Below, in pieces: positions 15,568 to 23,902 of a DNA stretch of 64,000 bases. Numbering within the stretch: the first letter of the stretch is position 1; each line of letters begins with the position of its first letter. The translations under genes and the position numbers were made by a program. Source of the stretch: JAJDGF01 sp031549325 (GTDB taxonomy: Bacteria; Bacillota; Clostridia; Christensenellales; Aristaeellaceae); assembly GCA_031549325.1 (NCBI GenBank), contig JAVBQA010000008.1, forward strand, positions 17,801 to 81,800. Direction: 5' to 3'. Under the pieces are notes generated by a model. That model ran no database searches, had not been told where the DNA came from, and worked only from the letters and a program-made list of their open reading frames with translations.

Positions 15568-18159
15568 TTAAATCTTTCGTGCCTTCTCGTTTAACGCAAA
15601 CAGCTTGTTGAGCGCGTCGATGGGCGAAATGCTCATCACGTCGAGTTGCTGAATTTCTTCAATCAGTTCCATCGGCCGGTAATCGACAAGCTCAACCTGG
15701 CGGTTGCCTGCATTTTTGCGCGAATCCAGGATGTTCTTGCCAATGGACCCGGACAGCTCGTCCGCCACCTCTAGCCGCGCCATGATCTGGCGCGCGCGGC
15801 TGATGAGCGAGGTCGGCAAGCCCGCCAGCGACGCAACCGCCACGCCGAAACTCCTGTCGGCGCCGCCGGGCACAATTTTCCGCAGGAAGATCACATCCTC
15901 CCCCTGCTCCTTGGCTGTGATTCGGTAGTTCACCACGCCGGGCAGCTGGCCTTCCAGCTCTGACAGCTCATGATAATGGGTGGCAAACAGCGTCTTTGCG
16001 CCGCACCTGGATCCCGCGATGTGCTCCACAGCCGCCCAGGCAATGGAGAGTCCGTCGAATGTGCTCGTCCCCCGCCCCACCTCGTCCAGGATCAGCAGGC
16101 TCTTGGGCGTGGCGTACTTCAGGATCGTGGCCAGCTCGGCCATCTCCACCATGAAAGTGGACTGGCCGCCGTACAGGTCATCCGAAGCGCCGATGCGCGT
16201 GAAGATGCGGTCTGTCAGCGCGATGTTGGCGGATCTGGCGGGCACAAAGCTGCCCATGTGGGCCATCAGCACAATCAGTGCCACCTGGCGCATGTAGGTG
16301 CTCTTGCCCGCCATGTTTGGCCCGGTGATGATCATCACGCGGTGCTCGCCGTTCAGGTGCGTGTCGTTGGGCACAAAGCGCCCCGCGCCGATGGACTGTT
16401 CCACCACAGGGTGGCGGCCGTCCAGGATTTCGATGACGCCCTCATCGTTCAGCGATGGGCGCACAAAATCGTTTTCAGTGGCGACTTTCGCCAGAGACAG
16501 CAGCGCATCGAGCGACTTCAGGCCGCGCGCGGTCTGCTGAAGCGGCTTTAGCGAGGCCTTGAGTTTGTCCCGAATGGCGGAAAACAGCTCGTATTCCAGG
16601 CGCATTGCGTTGTCCTCGGCACCCAGCACGCTCTTCTCGATCTCCTTGAGCTCCTGGGTCACAAAGCGCTCGCAATTGGCCAGCGTCTGTTTTCTGGCGT
16701 AGCGATAGGGCACCAGGTCATAGAACGATTTCGTCACTTCGATATAATAGCCGAACACGCGGTTAAAGCCGATCTTCAGGTTCTTAATGCCAGTGGCCTC
16801 GCGCTCCTGTTGCTCCAGCGCCGCCAGCCAGTTCTTTCCGTCGGTGGACGCTGCGCGCAAGTTGTCCAGCTCCGCGTTGTATCCGGCTTTGATGAAGCCG
16901 CCTTCGCGGATGGACAGCGGCGCATTCTCCGAGATCGCTTTCGTAAGCAGCAGGCTCAGCGCGTCCATCGGATCTAGCAGGTTGTCAATTTCCGTTAGTT
17001 CTCCGTCCCCTGTGTCGCCCAGCAGCTGTTTGATCTCGGGAACGGCCCGAAGTGAAGTGTTCAGCGCCAGGCAGTCCCGGGCGTTCGCCGTGTCATAGGC
17101 GATGCGGCTGAGCAGCCGCTCGATGTCGTACACGGGAGCAAGCGCTTCTCGCAGCGCATCCGAGCGCATCAGGTCGTTCTTGAGGCACTCCACCGCCGAC
17201 AGCCTGCGTTCGATGGCGTCCTGCTCGATCAGCGGCTGCTCGATCCAGCTTCTGAGCATGCGGCTGCCCATGGATGTGACTGTCTTGTCCAGCAGCCACA
17301 GCAGCGAACCCTTGCGCGCCCGGGTGCGAACGGACTCGGTCAGCTCGAGGTTTGTGCTGGCCACGCGGTCCAGCGCCAAGCGGCGCTCGGATTCATAGCG
17401 CGTGATGGCCATGATGTGGGTCATGGCGTTTTTCTGCGTGTCGCCCAGGTACTTCAGCAGCGCCCCCGCGGCCGAGGCGGCCAGTTTGACGTCGGACAGA
17501 TCCAGCTCATGGATGTTCTTTGCGCCGAAGTGCGCAGCCAACACCTTGCCCGCGCGGGCGTATTCAAAATCGTCTTCAGGCAGCTGCGTCACCAGCACGC
17601 CCAGCGCTTGGGACACGCCAGCCAGCTGATTTGCTTCCGCGATCAGGATCTCACGCGGCGCGATGCGGCCGAGTTCGTCCTGAATGCGCTGAACGCCCTT
17701 GAACTCATAGACATAGAACTCGCCAGTGGACACATCCGAGAACGCCACGCCCACCCGATCTTTACGAATGCAAAGCGACAAAATGTAGCTGGGTTGGCGT
17801 TCGTCCAGCATGCCGGTCTCGATCACCGTGCCGGGCGTGACCACACGGATTACCGCGCGCTCAACCAGTCCCTTGGCGTCGGCCGGGTCGGTAACCTGCT
17901 CGCAGATCGCCACCTTATAGCCCTTGTTGATCAGGCGGCTGATATAGGCGTCCGCCGCGTGAAACGGCACGCCGCACATGGGGGCGCGCTCAGATAGCCC
18001 GCAATCCTTGCCGGTGAGCGTCAGCTCGAGCTCCTGACTTGCCAGCTTGGCGTCGTCAAAGAACATCTCGTAAAAGTCACCCAGCCGAAAAAACAGGATC
18101 GAGTCCTTGTTCTCTTCTTTGATCTGCAGGTATTGCTGCATCATGGGCGTGATCGCCAT
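15568..18159 (-). CDS. mutS: DNA mismatch repair protein MutS
   Basis: 863 residues. The N-terminal mismatch-binding motif 'FFRLGDFYEMFFDDA' contains the intercalating Phe and Glu; the C-terminal ABC-type ATPase has Walker A 'GPNMAGKST' and Walker B 'LLILDEVGRGTSTFDG'. It recognises mismatches and recruits MutL, encoded next. The ATG at 18159 has GGAGG 8 bases upstream; an ATG two codons earlier is too close to it. It is full length for the family. Confidence 0.97.
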   Translation of the reverse strand: MAITPMMQQYLQIKEENKDSILFFRLGDFYEMFFDDAKLASQELELTLTGKDCGLSERAPMCGVPFHAADAYISRLINKGYKVAICEQVTDPADAKGLVERAVIRVVTPGTVIETGMLDERQPSYILSLCIRKDRVGVAFSDVSTGEFYVYEFKGVQRIQDELGRIAPREILIAEANQLAGVSQALGVLVTQLPEDDFEYARAGKVLAAHFGAKNIHELDLSDVKLAASAAGALLKYLGDTQKNAMTHIMAITRYESERRLALDRVASTNLELTESVRTRARKGSLLWLLDKTVTSMGSRMLRSWIEQPLIEQDAIERRLSAVECLKNDLMRSDALREALAPVYDIERLLSRIAYDTANARDCLALNTSLRAVPEIKQLLGDTGDGELTEIDNLLDPMDALSLLLTKAISENAPLSIREGGFIKAGYNAELDNLRAASTDGKNWLAALEQQEREATGIKNLKIGFNRVFGYYIEVTKSFYDLVPYRYARKQTLANCERFVTQELKEIEKSVLGAEDNAMRLEYELFSAIRDKLKASLKPLQQTARGLKSLDALLSLAKVATENDFVRPSLNDEGVIEILDGRHPVVEQSIGAGRFVPNDTHLNGEHRVMIITGPNMAGKSTYMRQVALIVLMAHMGSFVPARSANIALTDRIFTRIGASDDLYGGQSTFMVEMAELATILKYATPKSLLILDEVGRGTSTFDGLSIAWAAVEHIAGSRCGAKTLFATHYHELSELEGQLPGVVNYRITAKEQGEDVIFLRKIVPGGADRSFGVAVASLAGLPTSLISRARQIMARLEVADELSGSIGKNILDSRKNAGNRQVELVDYRPMELIEEIQQLDVMSISPIDALNKLFALNEKARKI

Positions 18160-18183
18160 GCGCATAACCTCCGTAGATATTCT

Positions 18184-18615
18184 TTAGTGGATGTGATGGC
18201 TGTGGCCGCAGCCGCCCGCGCAGCCCGAGCAGGAGCCGCCGCAGCCGCCCTCATCTTCGGCATCCGGGTCGTCGATCTGGCCAGTGATGATGAACTTGAG
18301 CACGCCGTTGACCTGCTCGATCAGCCCGCTGAATTCCTCGCGCGCGGCGGTCAGCTCGCGGATGTCGTCGATCATCTGCAGGTGCTCCTGCAGGTCGTCC
18401 ATCTGCTTGGACAACGCCTTGAGCAACTCTGGATCGGGCGCCTCCTCCATCAACATCTCTTCGATCTGCTGCTTGGTCTCTAGGTACTTCCCCATCGTAT
18501 CCGCCGCTTCCTGGTTGGCCATGGCGCGATCCTCGATTTCCTTCATGCGCTTGTATTCGTCGCTTTGAAGCAGCGCCTCGCCCAGCTCCCTGGTCCTTTG
18601 AAACACCGTGTTCAT
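18184..18615 (-). CDS. YlbF/YmcA (RicA/RicF) family protein with Cys/His-rich C-terminal tail
   Basis: 143 residues. Residues 1-115 form the alpha-helical Com_YlbF domain (N-terminal 'TRELGEALLQSDEYKRM'). The last 25 residues are unusual: after 'DPDAEDEGG' come four Cys, many Gly and four His ('CGGSCSGCAGGCGHSHHIH'), a likely metal site. In B. subtilis YmcA (RicA) is encoded just after miaB and, with YlbF and YaaT, forms an iron-sulfur complex affecting RNA processing and MiaB activity; this gene has the same position, so a RicA-like role is inferred. No YaaT partner is in the window. The ATG at 18615 follows AGGAGGA. Confidence 0.85.
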   Translation of the reverse strand: MNTVFQRTRELGEALLQSDEYKRMKEIEDRAMANQEAADTMGKYLETKQQIEEMLMEEAPDPELLKALSKQMDDLQEHLQMIDDIRELTAAREEFSGLIEQVNGVLKFIITGQIDDPDAEDEGGCGGSCSGCAGGCGHSHHIH

Positions 18616-18633
18616 ATCGTAAGTCCTCCTGAT

Positions 18634-20019
18634 TTATTGCATCTCGCCGCGCAGCGTGTAGCGCCCTGCGCCCGTGATTTTGACCTCAATGAGCCGCCCC
18701 GACAGCTCGGTATTGCCTGGGAAATTCACCATGTGGCTGCGGCTGGTTTTGCCGCAGATAAACCCCGGGTTGCGCGCCGAAGCGCCCTCCACCAGCACCT
18801 GCTGCACGCGCCCAATCTGGGCCTGCAGGATTTCTTGCCCGATTCTCTGCTGCTCGGCGATCAGCCGCTCGATCCGGCGCGTCTTTTCCTCCATGGGCGT
18901 GCCATCCGGCAGCTTCTCCGCTTGGGTGCCCGCGCGCGGCGAAAAGATGAACGTGAACGCCGCGTCGTAGCGCACCTGCTGAACCAGGGACAGCGTCTGC
19001 TCGAATTCGTCCAGCGTCTCGCCCGGAAAGCCCACGATGATATCGGATGTAAGTCCAATGTCGGGCACCGCGCTCCTGAGCTTCCCGACCAGCCCCAGGT
19101 AGTGTTCCCTGCTGTAGCGCCTGTTCATCAGTGACAGAATCCGGTCGCTGCCCGCCTGCACGGGCAAGTGCAGCGCCTTCATCAGGTGAGGGAGTTCCCG
19201 GTAGGCCGCGATCAGCTCGTCCGATAGATCTTTCGGATGGGACGTCATGAACCGGATGCGCTCGATGCCCATTCTGTCCAGCCGATACAGCAGCTCTGCG
19301 AAGTGCGCGCCCCCGCCGCCGTAGGAGTTCACGTTCTGCCCCAGCAGCGTGATCTCCTGAACTCCTGTGTCCTGCAGCTTCTTCGCCTCATCCAAGATAT
19401 CTGCCAGGTCGCGCGATCGCTCGCGTCCGCGCACGTAGGGCACGATGCAGTAGGAGCAAAAGTTGTTGCAGCCGTACATGATCGTGATAAACGCCTGGTG
19501 CGGGCTGGTGCGGCGCGCAGGCAGCCCTTCGGCGATTTTACCGTCGGTTTCGAGGACCTCCGACACTGGGCGGTTCTCGAGAATCACCCGGTGCAGCAAC
19601 TCGGGCAACCGGTGCATGTTGTGGGTGCCAAAGATCAAGTCGATGAACGGATAAGCCTTCGTCAGCCGCTCGGCCACGCCTGGCTCCTGCATCATGCAGC
19701 CGCCCACGCAGATGAGCAGATCTGGGTTCTGTTTTTTTAGTTCCTTCAGCCAGATCACGTTGCCCAGCGCCTTATTTTCGGCGTTTTCGCGCACACAACA
19801 GGTGTTGTACAACACCAGATCCGCCTGCTCTTTTTCGGGCGCCGGTGTGAATCCCATTACATCCAGCATGCCGGCGATGCTCTCCGAATCACGCACGTTC
19901 ATCTGACAGCCCAGCGTCACGATGTGATACCGGCGCGGTTTCCCCATGGCTTTAATGTTTTCCATGTGCTGGCGCTGCGCGTCCAGATCAGCCTGGCTGA
20001 TCAGTGGTCGGTCTTTCAT
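18634..20019 (-). CDS. miaB: tRNA-2-methylthio-N6-dimethylallyladenosine synthase MiaB
   Basis: 461 residues. The UPF0004 domain supplies three cysteines for the auxiliary cluster ('TLGCQMNVRDSE', 'YNTCCVRENA', 'CVGGCMMQ'); the radical-SAM cluster is 'CNNFCSYC'; a C-terminal TRAM domain closes the protein. It methylthiolates i6A37 made by MiaA. The ATG at 20019 overlaps the RNase G stop (ATGA) and has AAGGAGAG upstream. It lies 18 bases before the RicA-like gene. Confidence 0.96.
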   Translation of the reverse strand: MKDRPLISQADLDAQRQHMENIKAMGKPRRYHIVTLGCQMNVRDSESIAGMLDVMGFTPAPEKEQADLVLYNTCCVRENAENKALGNVIWLKELKKQNPDLLICVGGCMMQEPGVAERLTKAYPFIDLIFGTHNMHRLPELLHRVILENRPVSEVLETDGKIAEGLPARRTSPHQAFITIMYGCNNFCSYCIVPYVRGRERSRDLADILDEAKKLQDTGVQEITLLGQNVNSYGGGGAHFAELLYRLDRMGIERIRFMTSHPKDLSDELIAAYRELPHLMKALHLPVQAGSDRILSLMNRRYSREHYLGLVGKLRSAVPDIGLTSDIIVGFPGETLDEFEQTLSLVQQVRYDAAFTFIFSPRAGTQAEKLPDGTPMEEKTRRIERLIAEQQRIGQEILQAQIGRVQQVLVEGASARNPGFICGKTSRSHMVNFPGNTELSGRLIEVKITGAGRYTLRGEMQ

Positions 20020-21170
20020 TTGCTCTCCTTGGGCGCGGGCGCGCGCCGTTTCTTGCGGGTCATTTCCATCAGCCCAAGCCGCGTGAACCCGAGCAGGTTC
20101 GTCCTGGCCGCGTCTTTTTTCAGCTCGTCAGCTAGGCAGGTTTGGATTTGATCCCGGTCGTCCTGGGTAGCCATGTCGATAAAATCGATGATGATGATGC
20201 CGCCGATGTCCCGAAGGCGCAGCTGGCGCGCGATCTCAATGGCTGCCTCCCGGTTGGTGGTCAGGATCGTGTCGTCCAGCGACTGTTTGCCCACAAACTT
20301 GCCGCTGTTCACGTCAATCACGGTCATGGCTTCCGTGCGATCAATGACCAGAAAACCGCCGCTTGGCAGCCAGACGCGCTTGTCCTTCAGTTTCTCCGCC
20401 TGGGCGTCTACCCGGTAAAGCGCGAACAGTCCAGTCTCTGACCGGTGCAGCCTCGCCTTTTCAGATTTGAGCTGCCCCAGCAGCGTCTCGTCTTCGACAA
20501 TGAGCGCCTCGACATCCGGCAGCAGCGCCTGCTGCGCCGCGTCCTCGGTCAATCCATCCGCGCAGCAGATCAGCGCAGGGGCTTTTGTGTAGCGCGCGTG
20601 GCTCGAAAGATGCTGCCACTTCCTGTTCAGCGCCTCGATATCCTCCGCGATCGCCAGCTCGTCCGCCCCTTCGCAGGCAGTGCGGATGATCGCGCCCATC
20701 CCCTCCGGGCAGCGGGATTTTACAAGCTTTTCCAGCCGGTTTCGCTCGGATTTCTGTTCGATACGGCGCGAAACGCCGACGTATGGCAGCGTGGGCAGCA
20801 GCACCAACAGATGGCCGGGCAGCGAGATGCAACCGCTTAGGCGCGGCCCCTTATCGCCGCCGGGCAGCTTGTAAATCTGCACCAATAGCTCATACCCTGC
20901 CTTGAGCGCGGCGTCCTTGGCGATCTTGGAGGCATCTTCATCCGGCACGGGCAGGTCGTCCAGCGACAGGAAGCCGTTCTTGTCCAGCCCGATGTCCACA
21001 AACGCCGCCCGCATGCCGGGCAGCACGTTCATTACCCGCCCCAGGTAGATGTCGCCGATGGCCACATCTCCCCCGCGCGGCTCTGTAAAAAGCTCCACCA
21101 GTCGGCTGTCCTCAATGACGGCCAGCCGGGTCTGCGTTTCTGTTTGTTCCAATAGCAACAGCTTTGTCAT
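20016..21170 (-). CDS. rng: Ribonuclease E/G family endoribonuclease, lacking the Zn-link
   Basis: 384 residues, about 100 shorter than E. coli RNase G. An S1-like domain sits at about 35-110 ('GDIYLGRVMNVLPGMRAAFV'); the catalytic magnesium aspartates are in 'TVIDVNSGKF' and 'IIIIDFIDM'. The protein ends at 'LGLMEMTRKKRRAPAPKESK', exactly where other members continue with the CPxC zinc-link and small domain, so both are absent. It probably cleaves single-stranded RNA and processes rRNA or mRNA. The ATG at 21170 follows AGAGGA. It is coupled to miaB; upstream are the two radical-SAM-associated genes usually found with rng. Confidence 0.93.
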   Translation of the reverse strand: MTKLLLLEQTETQTRLAVIEDSRLVELFTEPRGGDVAIGDIYLGRVMNVLPGMRAAFVDIGLDKNGFLSLDDLPVPDEDASKIAKDAALKAGYELLVQIYKLPGGDKGPRLSGCISLPGHLLVLLPTLPYVGVSRRIEQKSERNRLEKLVKSRCPEGMGAIIRTACEGADELAIAEDIEALNRKWQHLSSHARYTKAPALICCADGLTEDAAQQALLPDVEALIVEDETLLGQLKSEKARLHRSETGLFALYRVDAQAEKLKDKRVWLPSGGFLVIDRTEAMTVIDVNSGKFVGKQSLDDTILTTNREAAIEIARQLRLRDIGGIIIIDFIDMATQDDRDQIQTCLADELKKDAARTNLLGFTRLGLMEMTRKKRRAPAPKESK

Positions 21171-21178
21171 ATCGTCCT

Positions 21179-21859
21179 CTACAGCGCGAACAGATCGTGC
21201 GGCTGTTTGTCTTTCAACCCAAGCAGGTGTGTCCTGCGGATGCGCATCTCCGGCGGTTCAGCAAGCCCCGCGCGCTCGGATAGCACGCTCACCAGCAGGT
21301 CAGGTTTTAGCGTTTCGGCCTCGGTGAGCATTAACCGCGTGTTCAACACAACACAGACTTCGGTCTGTTTTGAGTCAAGCAGAACAGACATTGGTCGGAT
21401 GTTTGTGGGCTTTGCCCCGGATTTGGTCTTGCGCAGCGCGATGACCTCGGTCTCGTCCAAGAAGCCGGGGATTGCGGAAGCAACTCGTTTCGCCCCATCA
21501 CCAGACAGCTCGATCTGATAGTCTGCCATCACCAGCTGGGCCATCAGCTTTGGGTGGTCGTCCGGAACCAGCCGAACCCGCCCCAGTGGCAGATCGGGCG
21601 GTAGCGCGGAGGCCATCTGCTCGGTGGCGAAACCGACGGTGATGTCCTTCGCCATTTTGATGTCCACGACCTCACAGTCGCTGGTCCAACCCATGGCCAG
21701 CGCCGACGCAAAGTTGATCAGCGGGTGAGGATTGAACCCTTGGGAATATGCCACCGGCAGCTCGGTCCTCCGGAGCGCCAGCTGCATAAAGCGCTGCAGA
21801 TCCAGGTGGGACATGAAGCGCAGCCGGGGTCTCTTGGCAAATTCGAACAACGCCCTCAT
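21179..21859 (-). CDS. TIGR03936 / DUF2344 radical SAM-associated protein
   Basis: 226 residues. 'FEFAKRPRLRFMSHLDLQR' at the N-terminus and 'SQGFNPHPLINFASALAMG' are hallmarks of the DUF2344 family, nearly always encoded next to the TIGR03960 radical-SAM protein and often before rng. Function unproven; a link to RNA modification or ribosome maturation is inferred from context only. The ATG at 21859 has GAGGGGG 7 bases upstream and overlaps the upstream stop (ATGA), which settles it over the GTG at 21865. Confidence 0.9.
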   Translation of the reverse strand: MRALFEFAKRPRLRFMSHLDLQRFMQLALRRTELPVAYSQGFNPHPLINFASALAMGWTSDCEVVDIKMAKDITVGFATEQMASALPPDLPLGRVRLVPDDHPKLMAQLVMADYQIELSGDGAKRVASAIPGFLDETEVIALRKTKSGAKPTNIRPMSVLLDSKQTEVCVVLNTRLMLTEAETLKPDLLVSVLSERAGLAEPPEMRIRRTHLLGLKDKQPHDLFAL

Positions 21860-23697
21860 ACGCACGCCCCCTCATACCGCATCATGCCGCAGCCCACGCA
21901 GCCCTTGCGGCAATCCTGGGTGGTTTCGGCCGCTTGGGCTCTGTCCCACTCGCGTCGCAAAAACGCCTTGTCGATGCCCGCGTCCAGATGATCCCAGGGC
22001 AGAACCTCGTCGAGCGGCCGATCCCTGAGGGCGTAGAAATCCGGGTCAACGCCCGCATCGCTGAACGCTTGCAGCCACGCATCGTACTTGAACTGCTCTG
22101 ACCAGCCGTCAAACTCACAGCCAAGCCGGTAAGCGCACTCGATCACCGGCCCTAGCCGCCGGTCGCCCCGGGCGAACACCGCCTCGATGTAGCTCAGGTC
22201 CGGCGCGTGGTACTTGAAATCGATGCCCTTGATTTTCCCAAGCTCGCGCTTGAGCATCTGCTGGCGGCGGATGATGGCTTCGCGGTCGATTTGCCCGCTC
22301 CACTCAAACGGCGTGAAGGGTTTGGGCACGAACACCGACGCGCTGACCGTGATTCGGAGTCCCGGTTGGCGTTGTGTTTTAGGGATTGAGAAATACTGGC
22401 GCTGCACCTTGGCGGCCAGATCCGCGATGCCCATCACGTCCTCATCGGTCTCGGTGGGCAACCCGATCATGAAGTACAGCTTGACAGCAGACCAGCCCTC
22501 CTCAAACGCGTCGTGCACCGAGCGCATCAGGTCGTCCTCGGTGACGCCCTTGTTGATGACGTCGCGCAGGCGCTGGGTACCCGCCTCGGGCGCCAGCGTC
22601 AGCGCGGTCTTGCGCACCTTCTGGGTCTCTTTTAGCGCGTCCTTGATGACCGAGTCGATGCGCATGGATGGCAATGAAACGCGCACCCGCTTGTCCATAA
22701 AGCGCGTAATCATCTCGTGGGCGAGCTCGGGCAGGCAGCTGTAGTCGCCGCTGCTCAGGCTCATCAGCGAGATCTCGTCGTAACCGGTATGCTTGACCAG
22801 CTTTTCAGCCATCTCCACCAGATGCTCCATTTTGCGCTCGCGCACCGGACGGTAGATCATGCCCGCCTGGCAGAACCGGCAGCCGCGCGTGCAGCCTCGG
22901 AAGATTTCCAGCATGATGCGGTTGTGCACCACCTCGCCGTAAGGCACAATCAGCTGATCCGGGAAGCTGGCGGCATCCAGATCCTTCACCATCGCCTTCA
23001 TGACGAGCGAGGGCACGCCGCCGCCCGGCTTGGGTGATACGGTTTGGATGGTTCCGGCTTCCAGGTAAGCAACGTCATACAACGACGGCACATACACGCC
23101 AGGGAGCCCGGCCACCATCCTCAGATAGTCGGCGCGGGGGGCGCCGGACGCCTTCCACTCCTTGTAAAGATCGACCAGCCGACAGGTAACCTCTTCCCCG
23201 TCACCGATCACCACGATGTCTACAAAGTCGGCGATCGGTTCCGGATTGAACGCGCACGGCCCGCCGCAGATGACGAACGGCCCATCGGTTCTATCCTTTT
23301 GACGCAGCGCCATCCCTGCCAAATCCAGCGCCGACAGAATATTGGAATAGCTCATCTCGTACTGAAGGGTAATTCCCAGCAGGTCAAATTCTGCGACCTG
23401 CGTCCTCGACTCCAGCGAAAACAGCGGGATTTGATGCTCGCGCATCTCGCTCTCCATGTCCACCCACGGCGAAAACACGCGCTCACACCAGGTGTCTGTC
23501 CGTTCGTTCAGCATGTGGTATAGAATCTTCATGCCGAGATGCGACATGCCCACCTCATAAACATCCGGAAACAGAAAGGCATAGCGCACCGAAATGCTGC
23601 AGGGGTCCTTCATTACGCTGCCAAACTCGCCGCCCATATAGCGCACCGGTTTCTGCACGCGCATCATCGCCGCGTCGATGCGGTCACTCAGGTTCAA
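21856..23697 (-). CDS. TIGR03960 family B12-binding-domain radical SAM protein
   Basis: 613 residues. A cobalamin-binding-like N-terminal domain ('FPDVYEVGMSHLGMKILYH') is followed by the radical-SAM domain with 'RGCTRGCRFCQAG' (CxxxCxxC). The C-terminus adds 'CRKGCVGCGMM', a possible extra metal site. Paired with DUF2344 in many Firmicutes; reaction unknown. The start is a TTG at 23697 with GGAGG 8 bases upstream. It heads the nine-gene run reaching 11985, read from a good promoter at 23758-23730. Confidence 0.93.
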   Translation of the reverse strand: MNLSDRIDAAMMRVQKPVRYMGGEFGSVMKDPCSISVRYAFLFPDVYEVGMSHLGMKILYHMLNERTDTWCERVFSPWVDMESEMREHQIPLFSLESRTQVAEFDLLGITLQYEMSYSNILSALDLAGMALRQKDRTDGPFVICGGPCAFNPEPIADFVDIVVIGDGEEVTCRLVDLYKEWKASGAPRADYLRMVAGLPGVYVPSLYDVAYLEAGTIQTVSPKPGGGVPSLVMKAMVKDLDAASFPDQLIVPYGEVVHNRIMLEIFRGCTRGCRFCQAGMIYRPVRERKMEHLVEMAEKLVKHTGYDEISLMSLSSGDYSCLPELAHEMITRFMDKRVRVSLPSMRIDSVIKDALKETQKVRKTALTLAPEAGTQRLRDVINKGVTEDDLMRSVHDAFEEGWSAVKLYFMIGLPTETDEDVMGIADLAAKVQRQYFSIPKTQRQPGLRITVSASVFVPKPFTPFEWSGQIDREAIIRRQQMLKRELGKIKGIDFKYHAPDLSYIEAVFARGDRRLGPVIECAYRLGCEFDGWSEQFKYDAWLQAFSDAGVDPDFYALRDRPLDEVLPWDHLDAGIDKAFLRREWDRAQAAETTQDCRKGCVGCGMMRYEGACV

Positions 23698-23729
23698 ACG
23701 CTCGTCCTCCCCAATACATATACCAAGTT

Positions 23730-23758
23730 ATTATATCATAACCGCGCCTCGTCGGCAA
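23730..23758 (-). promoter_or_regulatory. Promoter of the TIGR03960-rng-miaB-mutSL-miaA run
   Basis: Minus strand: -35 TTGCCG (23758-23753), 17-base spacer, -10 TATAAT (23735-23730). It is the only strong promoter I see for the nine following genes. Confidence 0.7.
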
Positions 23759-23834
23759 CGAATACCGCGTTAAACGGAAAACGTGTTCGCCAAAGTATAA
23801 CACGCAAACCGAGCCAATATGCGCCCTGGTCAGC

Positions 23835-23863
23835 TTGACAGCCAGCGGGCGCGCGAGTAGACT
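23835..23863 (+). promoter_or_regulatory. Promoter of the lysA-type gene
   Basis: -35 TTGACA (23835-23840), 17-base spacer, -10 TAGACT (23858-23863). A TATACA further down (23881) would put the ribosome site at or before the start point and is rejected. Confidence 0.6.
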
Positions 23864-23902
23864 ATTGATCAACGAATATGTATACACAGGAGTGCTCGAA
23901 AG

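Noticed and set aside
23881..23886. TATACA as the -10 of the lysA gene
   Set aside because: The start point would fall on or after the ribosome site; the TTGACA/TAGACT pair upstream fits better.
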